64,000 bases of DNA. It comes from Nannochloropsis oceanica. Taxonomy: Eukaryota; Sar; Eustigmatophyceae; Eustigmatales; Monodopsidaceae. The DNA lies in NCBI GenBank assembly GCA_004519485.1, contig CP038128.1, forward strand, positions 62,001 through 126,000. The letters run 5' to 3'. How positions within the stretch are numbered: position 1 is the stretch's first letter; each line of letters begins with the position of its first letter. A model generated the notes under the pieces. It made no database searches. It was given only the letters and a program-made list of their open reading frames with translations, and had not been told where the DNA came from. Positions 22,964 through 32,485 of the stretch are shown in pieces. Position numbers and translations under genes: made by a program.

Positions 22964-23193
22964 CCAATCAAAAAAATATCTGACGGGTGCACATGTCGCC
23001 CCCAATGAGCGATCAGCCAATCAATTTTCGAGGTTCCACTCCACGCGTTTTTTTCCAACTTAAACAATCACGTGAATGACCGATTCATCCATTTTTGTGG
23101 AGCCATTTATTCCTTTCTTACGAATCACCAATCAATCGGTTTGCGAGCAGGCACGCCTTTCTTTCTTATTAACGGCCATTCGTCGACCAATCA
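22964..23193 (+). promoter_or_regulatory. Array of CCAATCA boxes
   Basis: Four CCAATCA motifs on the plus strand lie at about 22964, 23017, 23128 and 23187, two of them extended to CCAATCAATC. A reverse-orientation CGATTGG lies nearby at 22881. CCAAT is the binding site of NF-Y in many eukaryotes. Whether this is a functional promoter is unknown; no gene with a clear start follows directly, and 22250-22960 holds nothing I can support. Confidence 0.35.
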
Positions 23194-23453
23194 ATCATTG
23201 TCCGACAGGAGGGAGGTACCTTTTCCCTTCATTGGACGTTCATGAGACTCGAGGCTGAATGACCGAGTGACTCGGTCAGATTACCATGTGTGTGGCAAGT
23301 TGTCTCACGCATCGCCTGTCATCGACTTTTCATGGTGTCGAATGTGCATTTGTGAGCGTGGATGGCGGCTAAGCCTTGTGGCTGATGCCAAAAATGCGAA
23401 GACTTTGCATCGCCGCCGTTCTTATCGGAGCCTCCTGCTTCTCAAGAACGTCC

Positions 23454-23568
23454 AATGGGCGCCAAACGAGACGTGCGTTTCATCAGGCATGAAAGACCGA
23501 GGGTTGAAAAGCTCACCCAGGGCGCTCCTTTAATAATTTCTCAGATATTCCGTTCGCCACTCCACTGG
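23454..23568 (+). repeat. Direct repeat, copy 1
   Basis: About 115 nt beginning AATGGGCGCCAAACGAGACG match 25954-26070 in the same orientation, with only a few differences and one small indel. The pair flanks the sulfotransferase region at about 2.5 kb spacing. Origin is unknown; it could be a second repeat family or the ends of a larger duplicated or inserted unit. The stretch 23570-24423 has no other supported gene. Confidence 0.75.
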
Positions 23569-24423
23569 CACACACATGTTTACATACATCATCTGCAAGA
23601 CGCTCAACATGGTCGGAGTAGAATTTATGCTCCGAGAAATTTTGCTTTTTGGGTTTCTGGCCGATTTAATAACCTCCCCACCCCCCTCGAGCTGAAAACA
23701 AAAATGATCAAAAAGACGCCTTGGGACGTATGAATCATTGCTTGCTTCTCCATGAACAAGTTTAGTTTAATTACATATATTCTAGGAAGTGCGCCAATGC
23801 CGTCTTTTTCTCCTCCTTTAATATGCACATTTCCTGGCCCTGATCATCCGGATCCCTAATTTTGATCTTCATGACTACGTTCTCTACCCTCCCGGAATCA
23901 TCCTCTTGTCTCGTCCGTCTCGTTGACCTGATTGGTATAATTATTCGTCGTCTGGTAGAAGGTATATACACAAAGGAGCAGCACGGAGGGAAAAGAAGGC
24001 GGCAATGTACCAAGTCCATCTTAAATCAATACATAAACCGCGCCTCGCTCCCTCGATCACCGTCCAACCGTGCATCATGTCGTGCGCGCATCATGCTGAA
24101 AGTAGAGCAGATCGGACATGTCGATACGTCGATCAACGCTTCCTCTAGAGAGGGGGCAAGAGGAAGAAGGAAAGGCGAGATGGCTCTGACAAACACAAAA
24201 TATAAATCAAAACTAAGGCACGAGAAGCCCAAAACCACAACACTAATATGGGAAAAGGTCACCAAATTACCTTATCACTCTTGTCAAACATATTTTGGAC
24301 TCAGCTCATGGCTTTATGACGGTCTAGGCTCCTACTTGTGCAAAACATCCTTTACATGTACTCCCTGCCCCTCTGCTCCAACACGTTCCTTTCTCCCTAT
24401 GACATCCATCGCTGTCAGCAGCA

Positions 24424-25516
24424 TCACTCGTCGTTCCACGGCATCTGTATACACTTTGGGTGATGCTTGAAGGCCTTTCGTAACTCTTCGTAATTCACAA
24501 TTGCTTGAGAGCAGGGATCAGATGTCTCCTTCTCGGTTACAGCTAGCCGGGAGGGCGTAACGCTGCTGTCTACCTCAAGGAAATCTAGTACTTCACGAAT
24601 CACCGCGTCACCGACAGACCCATGGGCGCATAGTTTTTCGTAGGTGATCCTCAGGACGTGCTGACCCTGTGTATTGCAGCATGTGTGTGATAGACGGAAC
24701 AGCATACTCCTATTCATATCCGCTTACCTGGAGATAATCCTCATAATCAGCGTACCAGGCATCATAGTATCTAATAAATTTATCGAATGCAGAGAGGTCG
24801 ATATGGAGCAGAATACCATCGAGCGACTTCTTGATGTATGCGCCTGTTTTATCGGCACGCAGCTTGGATGCATAGACTGCTAGGTAATCCTCCCGCCGGA
24901 GGACTATCTTCTTAATCCGCCTATCTGCGAGCACCCGCTTCAAGATTTCATCGTTATCGTCGGTCCAGTGGTCTGGGAAGAGTTTGAATCCCACTGCTTT
25001 CCAACACTTCTTCTTCAGTGGCTCTCTTAGGAAAATGTCGTATAGAAGAGCCATAGGGTTTTTATCACGGCTAAAAACATCCCAGCGACAGGTCGGGTTC
25101 GCGAGCTTGTCCTTGTCCATATAGGTCCAAATCTTTGCATTATTAAATAGCTCGTTGTGCATAACAACTTCAGCATGGTTATGAAGCTTGCCGCACAGGA
25201 AATTTGACCCCGTGCGCTGAAAAGCCAAAATGACGAAGGGCTGGGGACCCTGTGTAGGGAAATCCATGGGCACTAATTGCTGCCAGAGGAGCTATTGTTC
25301 TTGCTCACGGCTGAACACCGATATGGTTTTCCAGAGGTACATAAACGCAAGCAAAAGAATCACACATGCGAGGAGAAAACTAGAAGTCACCACTGACTGG
25401 GCTTGCTCAAACATCATGGTGTGAGCATATTTGAGCATTTGAAGGTTGAGAGCCTCTCTGTTCTCTATGTCCATGTCAAGGATGCGGTCCAACCTGCCCT
25501 CTCTCTCACTTTCCAT
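24424..25516 (-). CDS. Stf0-like sulfotransferase with membrane anchor, interrupted by one in-frame TAG
   Basis: Two minus-strand exons, 25516-24728 and 24666-24424, are joined by an intron with donor GTAAGCGG and acceptor ACACAG. The catalytic part starts at ATG 25267 and has the PAPS-binding loop LAFQRTGSNFL and the 3'-phosphate motif LRREDYLAVYASK, as in Stf0/NodH-like sulfotransferases, which transfer sulfate from PAPS to sugars or lipids. It is about 261 residues from that ATG. Upstream in the same frame, from ATG 25516, are 74 codons with an acidic N-terminus and one membrane helix (SSFLLACVILLLAFMYLW), a type II anchor. One TAG at 25294-25292 separates the two. It may be a decaying gene, a readthrough gene, or a soluble enzyme with an unrelated upstream frame. 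Confidence 0.7.
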
Positions 25517-25667
25517 GGCAGATTCACTGTCGCTTTCATTGTTAGCAGATCTATTCACGTGGCCACTTTCTTACTTAAGGCACCAATTTTGTTGGTGCCT
25601 ATATTCGTCATACTGATGACTAGAAAATGTTACCGGCGTGATTATCAAATTATTGATTAATTATTGG

Positions 25668-25846
25668 CACCAAAATAAGTCCGCCCCGCATGACGGGGTA
25701 GCTGCCGGCATCAGTCCCACTCGCTGGCGCGAGATGACCGGCAGCCAAAGGAGCGGCTTGTTCAGAGCGGGATGGCGTCATAGTCCCGCGAAAACGCCAG
25801 TGGACTGATGCCGGCAGCTACCCCGTCATGCAGGGCGGGCTTACCT
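25668..25846. mobile_element. TIR element family, copy C, inner part only
   Basis: About 180 nt match the inner arms and centre of the complete element, from GCACCAAAATAAG to the reversed GCGGGCTTA. Both outer arms are missing. It lies about 150 nt from the 5' end of the sulfotransferase frame. It is an internal remnant of a once longer copy. Confidence 0.75.
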
Positions 25847-25953
25847 CACCGTACACACTCTTTTTTGGGATGTGGTATCCTCTCCGAATCGTGTTCCATA
25901 TTCATTTCTCGTCTCAAACTTTCTCGTCCGAAATCTCAAGATACACACTGCCT

Positions 25954-26070
25954 AATGGGCGCCAAACGAGACGTGCGTTTCATCAGGCATGAAAGATCGA
26001 GGGTTTGAAAAGCTCACCCAGGGCACTCCCTAAATAGTTTTTCAGATATTCCGCTCGCCACTCCTCTGAG
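25954..26070 (+). repeat. Direct repeat, copy 2
   Basis: This is the partner of 23454-23568, in the same orientation, starting AATGGGCGCCAAACGAGACG and continuing through CATCAGGCATGAAAGA and GAAAAGCTCACCCAGGGC. It begins about 110 nt after TIR copy C. Confidence 0.75.
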
Positions 26071-26555
26071 ACGATGAAATCCTGAGATATGTCTCTTAGC
26101 TTCCTACAACCATCGACTGGAGCATGATTCAGAGTATTGTGAGTCCAAAGCTCTCAAGTGCTGTGCATTTGCAATGATATTCCCCCTCTGAAGTAATCAG
26201 GACCTTCTGTACAATGGGCATGTCAGTAAGGTACTTCCAAATTTGAGGAAACCGACAATCACTATGTTGCAAGCCAAATATGGAACATTTGTGCGGCAGC
26301 ACGAGATGCATAGTCATATTCCTCTGCAGAAAAGGCCAACAGTTGGACGCATCTATTGTTAATCGACGTGCCATGCCGATCAACAATTACTCTTCGACAT
26401 GTAATGTTCATACCCACATAAATTTCTTTGAGTTAATGCGGAACGTGGCCGTGACTGGATATCTGCTCTCAAAATTGTCAAAGCAGTACAGTGTACGCTG
26501 ACATCCGTTATCTCGAATGAAATGGACATTGGCATGGCTCGATCAGATCAACAAC

Positions 26556-26725
26556 GGACTATACCGAAAGTTGTGTAATTTATAAAAAAAATGGGGGGGG
26601 GGTCAATCACCATCACGAGCCTTGCCATGATGGCATTTACTTCTATCATAATGTGAGCACCAAAATGAGCCCGCCCCGCGTGACGGGGTAGCTGCCAGCA
26701 TCAGGCCACCGGCGTTTTCGACGAT
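26556..26725. mobile_element. TIR element family, copy D, left arm only
   Basis: The sequence starts CGGACTATACCGAAAG and runs through the ATCACCATCACGAGCCTTGCC block and the GCCCGCCCCGCGTGACGGGG palindrome, then degenerates after the GGCGTTTTCG centre. The right arm is absent. A poly-A/poly-G run has expanded in the arm. Between this copy and copy E (26726-27793) only short, unrecognised open frames occur, for example 26864-27115 on the plus strand. Confidence 0.65.
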
Positions 26726-27793
26726 GACAGCCAGCCTCTTCGCTAGTTCCTTAGGCATGAGCTACACGTGGGATTTAGAATCAGCTTGGAGGGACCAAAA
26801 CGGAACAACAAGATACGGACAGATTCTACAATTTATTAGATTGCATGAAAACGGCCTATGGACCCGATGATATTTCATGAAAATATTAAGGAGTATTTTT
26901 CAGTCGTAAACTCGTCGATCAATGTCGATTGCCTCGAAAGGCGCTTAGGAGAGCAAATGATGATGTTGGCCAGAACCCAAAATTGGTATAATGGCACTGT
27001 TGTTGTCAGTTCTACGCGTAAGTGGAGAGACGATGAAGCGGGGATCAGGGCATGCATAAGCGATTCACAAGCTGTTGCTGCCAGGGATGAGGTCTGTGAC
27101 AGGATGCCTCATTAATCGATAATAATGACCATACAACTTAGCTCGCGCCGTGTAAATACTCAGAGCAGCTAGAGGTGACAAACTCTGCAGCAATATGAAA
27201 TTAAGCCAGCCTGAAGCGACAGTACTAGCCTGTGTGACTAAATGGATTAATGTGATCCGACTCTCCTATCACGCGATCACGATAAAATTTTGTCTGTTGA
27301 CATAGTAAGTGGGGGGAAATAAAGGTATACACCATTCCTTCATTTGACTTACCCAGATGCTTGCAAAGGGGAGAGACGAGGTGGTGGCATCTGCTAGCCT
27401 CAGCACTAAGATTTCCCTCGCACGTGGAAGCCAAGTCGTAATGATTTGTATTTGCCTGTCGTGCACGAAGACACATCATTGTACTTCATCAGCATAAAAT
27501 TATGAAATTAATTACTGTCCATCTGTGGCTTCACGGTTCGCAAAGTAGAAGCCATAGATTTCATGACGGAAGCAAGAACTTCTACATTTCCTTGCCAAAG
27601 AGGCGGCTTATCGGCGGTATTCCATGCTATTGGAGGAAGAGCACACTTGACGCATATCACATAGATCACTTATTGATGTTCACTGCGAGAAATTACTCCG
27701 TCAAGCTTTTTCACACCGATGTGAGCGGTGTAAGGGAGACTTTGGGCACAGGGGCATCATTAGGTCCTCGCATTCTGGAAAAAAATCGATCAA

Positions 27794-28937
27794 CGGACAA
27801 TACAGAAAGTTATGTAAGTTTTTTGCTCTTTTTACTCTTTTTGGGTTAAAATCACCATCACGAGCCTTGTCACCGGCATAGCGACATCTCCTTCTATCAT
27901 ATTTTGAGCACCAAAATAAGCCCGCCCCGCATGACGGGGTAGCTGCCGCCATCAAAACGAGCTCCAGATTTGAGCTCCCAGCTTACGTCTCAAGATTTAA
28001 GGCACACAATCGACACTGCCGCACGAGTATTCATTACATATTTTGTAGTCAGTTTTTAGACATCTTACATATCTCTTTTGAGCGGGAGTCGAGGAGCCAT
28101 TAGCATGCAACTGATGTCATACTCGTAATGCCGAGTGTATGGTCCACTTATCTAGCCGTCCACCCAACCCAGCGCATTGAGCTCCGCTTATGCTTTAAGT
28201 TTATCAACGCAGAGGCGCACGGCCGACCCTTCCCAGGGGACCTCAACTTACAGCCTCCCTAAACCAGCCCGATCCACGACGCTTTAACACCGAGCTAGCC
28301 TTAGGGAAGGCATAACCCGCACCACGATTTTTATTGCGCTGGCACTGCATGCTAGCCTTTTGGGGATCATGAATAGCGCCCTTCTGCTGGAGACAGATTT
28401 AATAAGTGTCATTAGTAACTAAACTTTAAGCATTGATAATACATACCTTGTCATTAATGGCGAGACATTCGGCGTCAACTGCCAAACTCTTGCATCAAAA
28501 TGGCTAGACACTCACTATTGTACATAGGATATTTACAACAAGCCATGAAAAGGTCATAAGCTAATAGTTTTCCACCTCTTTATATACTCGGTCTCGCCCT
28601 GGTCTAACAATCACATGGGTTGTGGGATATAGGAGACATAAATACATGTGTGAAGTTGAGGTAGGAAGAATTAGGAAGATAAGAACCTTGTTCGGATTGG
28701 AGCGGGATGACCGGCAGCCAAGGAGCGGCTTGTTTAGAGCGGATGGCGTCATCGTCCCGCGAAAACGCTAGTGGCCTGATGCCGGCAGCTTCCCCGTCAT
28801 GCGGGGCGGGCTTATTTTGGTGCTTAAAATATGATAGAAGGAGATGTCACTATGCCGGTGACAAGGCTCGTTATGGTGATTAAAACAACAAAAAAGTAAA
28901 AATAGCAAAATACTTACATAACTTTCTGTATAGTCCG
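27794..28937. mobile_element. Long-TIR foldback DNA element, copy E, with internal cargo
   Basis: Both outer arms are present: CGGACAATACAGAAAGTTAT at the left and ACTTTCTGTATAGTCCG at the right. Both inner arms follow, with CCGCATGACGGGG at the left and its mate at the right. The total is 1144 bp. About 730 nt of unrelated sequence replace part of the centre (roughly 27960-28700). The cargo includes minus-strand exon-like coding sequence with a plausible intron. This parallels copy A and is the pattern expected of pack-type TIR elements that pick up host gene pieces. Confidence 0.75.
28244..28491 (-). pseudogene. Spliced coding-like cargo inside TIR copy E
   Basis: On the minus strand, an open stretch ending AVDAECLAINDK (to 28447) meets a GTATGT donor. 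A 60-nt candidate intron (28446-28387) ends CTCCAG, and the frame continues as QKGAIHDPQK, CQRNKNRGAGYAFPKAS and RRGSGWFREA to a TGA at 28244-28246. The ending GAGGCTGTAAGT could itself be a donor. The basic, Gly-rich composition is protein-like, but I cannot name it. It might be captured host exons or the last trace of an element-encoded protein. Confidence 0.3.
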
Positions 28938-30041
28938 TTTTGATGATACAGAAGTGAAAAATACCAAGCACTTATACTACAGAGTCATAATTTTGCCTAT
29001 TACATCCAGCCAACAGAAGAAGAATGCCAGCCAACTCCAGGTGCGTGCATGTATTTGATCATTCCTACGTCCAGTTTATTTTTTAGGGCATCCCCTTGTT
29101 CCCTATTGCTGTTTTTTTTTGTCTCATACTTTCGATTTCCATTTCCCAGAGTACCTTAGGAATCCTTCGTACCTTCTGACACGCACACGCACCGCATGCA
29201 CTTGCCTAAATAAATGGCTCTCATTTCACCACCACCCACTCAAGGATGGCATACCCATCAGTAGAATATGCTACAGATGCTTAACACGACACATATGGGT
29301 AGTAATGATAATGATAATGACCATGACATGGCATGCGAGTTTTCAATTATCTATTTCCCATACCACGCACAGAAACTGCTTGCAACATTGAAGGATGTGT
29401 TCTGTTTTGCTCGTTCGATCAACTTTAGGTATTGCCGCTTCGGTGAAAATTTCCACTATTTTCACGAAAGTATATCGTGAAATAGAGGAAAATAAGGCCA
29501 CTTAAGCACCCCAGAATATGTATCACAGATTGGGCGGGGAGCCAATCATCTTCATAAATCTTGTATACGAAAAAGAAGACAAGGCAGCACGCAACAAGGC
29601 ATGATAGCAGAGATCGCTGTAAAATTGCGTTGTTTAATCAGATTACCATAAGTCATATGCGCTTCATTGGGTTGATTACCTTCAATGTGCGGAATATTCT
29701 TGTTGTAAGAAAACAAATTGAGACCCCGCTCGATCCTCTCCCCCCCTTTGTGTCTTTACAAAGGAGAAGAGTGCCAGCACCTGAACACATAGTTGTTATA
29801 ATTTCGAGTAAGAGCAACAGTAAGTAGACTTTTCCAGGCACAGATCTATCTTTTACCTCCAAAAATCGCAGTAAAAATGGTGAGGATTAGTGTGGTATTT
29901 GGGCCGTATATATCTGTTTTTGTAAGAAGTTAGATCATTCAAGACGTGACGCAGCAATCAATTTGTGTCTCACCTTCTATCCCTTGTCCAAGGAAAGTCA
30001 AAATTGCAATATTCCCTTCATTTAAATTTTTTGATCATTAG

Positions 30042-30521
30042 TTAAACATTATATATAGCATGAAATGGGGATTCTTTTTCATGATTCGTACCGAGAAAAT
30101 GAAAAAGATTTCCGTGGCCAAGAGAATAGAAAAGCGTACGCATCAAAAAAATGAAGATGTCCTTTTTCCCTGACCAGGGCTGCAAGGAAAAGAAGCGGTC
30201 TGATATCATGGCTGTGGCATTCATATTGAACTTGGATCTCATCCAGAATAGAAAATCCCACAAAGCAATGACAGCACAGCTTCCCACGTAGTAGCTCAAT
30301 GGTGATATTCTAGGAGATACGCGTGTTGTCGGGCTGCGCCTGGGATTCAGCCGAACTTTCCGTCTTGCTGAAATATCATGTCCAGATTTGTTGGCAGGTC
30401 CCGCTTGAGCAAAAATCGAGCTCACATATTCGTTTTTGCTCACATCAGTAAAGCAGTAATATGTGGGTACCACTGAGGGAAAAATAGCCATGAAAATGAA
30501 AACTGTGGTTCGCATTTTCAT
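30042..30521 (-). CDS. Small putative secreted or membrane protein, unrecognised
   Basis: From ATG 30521 the frame gives 159 residues. The N-terminus MKMRTTVFIFMAIFPSVVPTYYC looks like a signal peptide with a positively charged start and a hydrophobic core. A second hydrophobic patch, YYVGSCAVIALWDFLFW, is near the middle. The region between them is basic (ARRKVRLNPRRSP). The frame stays open upstream without an ATG, so an earlier exon is possible. AT-rich surroundings raise the risk of a chance frame. The flanking stretch 28938-30041 holds no gene I can support. Confidence 0.3.
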   Translation of the reverse strand: MKMRTTVFIFMAIFPSVVPTYYCFTDVSKNEYVSSIFAQAGPANKSGHDISARRKVRLNPRRSPTTRVSPRISPLSYYVGSCAVIALWDFLFWMRSKFNMNATAMISDRFFSLQPWSGKKDIFIFLMRTLFYSLGHGNLFHFLGTNHEKESPFHAIYNV

Positions 30522-30976
30522 CCCTGTGTGAAATTGGGTGGTCTCGAGTCGAGAGAAATTTAATAAGCTATAAACTTTGAAGGACAATAAGTTTCCTGCA
30601 ATAATGTATAATATCTCCTTTGTCGCAGCGATATATTGAGTTCTGATTTCTACGGGAATAAGTCTGCGCCAAGCGAGATGATATGCCAAAATTTCCAGTC
30701 AAACATGTAAAAATGGTGAGTATCGAGTGGTCGTATATATGTATTTCCAAAATCGGAACTAGTTCATGGCAATCCAGATACATAAGAAGCTCTGCCCCAT
30801 GGATCCCATACATGGCATAGGACAGTTTATCGGTTGATGTAATTTTGGTTCCGAGTATGCCTACATATTCACATAATTAATTATATATGCTCCAAATGAG
30901 GCCCCAAAGTCAGTAAAAAAAGGCGTAAAGTATCGCAGTGCAGCGCTTGATGCTTCCATAAAACGGGGATTTTCTG

Positions 30977-31147
30977 TCACAGCTGAAAGTTCCTGAAGCA
31001 AAGTCTGGCCTCACTGCTGCTATTGCCGGAATTGCCCATCTTTGAAAACATTGCCACCGATGAAGCAGTATTGTCTGCCCTGTGAGCACTCTCGTTGAGG
31101 TACAGATATTCTCTCCCGCCGTCCGAGACCAGTGCTATGCCTAAGGC
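30977..31147 (-). pseudogene. Coding-like fragment, unrecognised
   Basis: The minus strand is open for about 56 codons with protein-like composition (LGIALVSDGGREYLYLNES, SSVAMFSKMGNSGNSSSEA) and ends in TGA. TATTAG just upstream could serve as an acceptor. GC content is higher than in the neighbouring DNA. It could be one exon of an undetected gene or a fragment. The rest of 31148-32485 contains nothing supported. Confidence 0.25.
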
Positions 31148-32485
31148 GGAATTCTAATACATTTTCGCAAGCAAGCGATTGCTTCGACGCCAATCATCAT
31201 GCTGAGCTCAAGCGGAGCCGAGCGGAGCTGGAAGGTTGAGTGCACTTCAACACTACATGCGGTTGTCCGGCCGTAGCACTACCATTCAGACCTGACGATT
31301 CCCATTAGCACTGACCATGACGACTCTAATAAGGCGTCGGGTGATAGAAATGAAATTTTTAATAACATGCTCCCCGGCGGCGGCCACGGCATTTATTTTG
31401 CTACTTGTTACAGATCACCTCACCAAATAGTTAAAGAGTGTTCGATCTGAGTCATAATTCAACGAACATCACCATCTTTGCCAGAATTAAACGACATGCA
31501 TAACCCTCTCTGTGTATTTACATCCAAATGATCAGTCCTGATTCTCTTCGGTAAGGGTCTGCTTCCATGAGTATGCATCAAATTCAACCTGACTGTAAAT
31601 CTCATGACGGAAGGGGGAAAAGAGCAGGAGGAGGGATATGAAGAAGGCGATTATGTTTATGCGGAACGACGTGCCGAAAATGGAGGAGAAAGTTGGGAAA
31701 GAGGAGGGAGGTTCCACACGCTTACGCACTGACGATGTATGACATTGGTGACGCATGCATATGAGGAAGCATACATGATGGACGACAAAACACTTAAGAA
31801 AACATTCCACATAAGAGGAGTACTACAGGCATATATGCTTATAGCGGTCGCATATTTAATAGTATTTTCTTCGGGAAAAAGAATGTTTTTTTTTTCCCCG
31901 GTAGCAATCACACCCTCTACTGCTTCACCACCAAACCGCAGTGCCTAAACATTGCCAAATAACGCTTTCCTTTGGTCCTACCTGTACTTTAGGCCGTTGA
32001 ATAAGAGTCACTTGTGTAGTGCTACAGTACTCAATCAGTAAAAACAGAATGAAATGACATAGAAACATATGATATATATATACATATATATATCAAAAAT
32101 AAAAAGAAAGAGCGGCAGGGACATGTAAGTAGTTCAGACGATTGCCTTTCAAATATATTTGCCTGGATAGTTCTTAACATGTGTATATCTACAATATTTT
32201 GCACGTATTGCCCTCCTTTATTGGAAGCTATCTTGACCGGACGGCATGGCTTTGAGCTGGTGCTCCACCTACATGTTTGAAGGAATGGAAAAGAGAAGGG
32301 AAAAGGCAATATAAAGAATTGAGATTGGTAAATCTATGACTCATGCTCTAAACTTGTATAACATTAAACTCGCACCAAAACCAAGCGTAGGAAAAACCTT
32401 TCTTACTCAGATAGGGTCAAGCGATCACAATGAAGGTGACACATCACATAAAAGCATGGCAACAATTTCTGCGACACATCATGTA

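Noticed and set aside
25808-26008. Open frame starting in the inner arm of TIR copy C
   Set aside because: It runs from the element remnant into the direct repeat and has no independent protein character.
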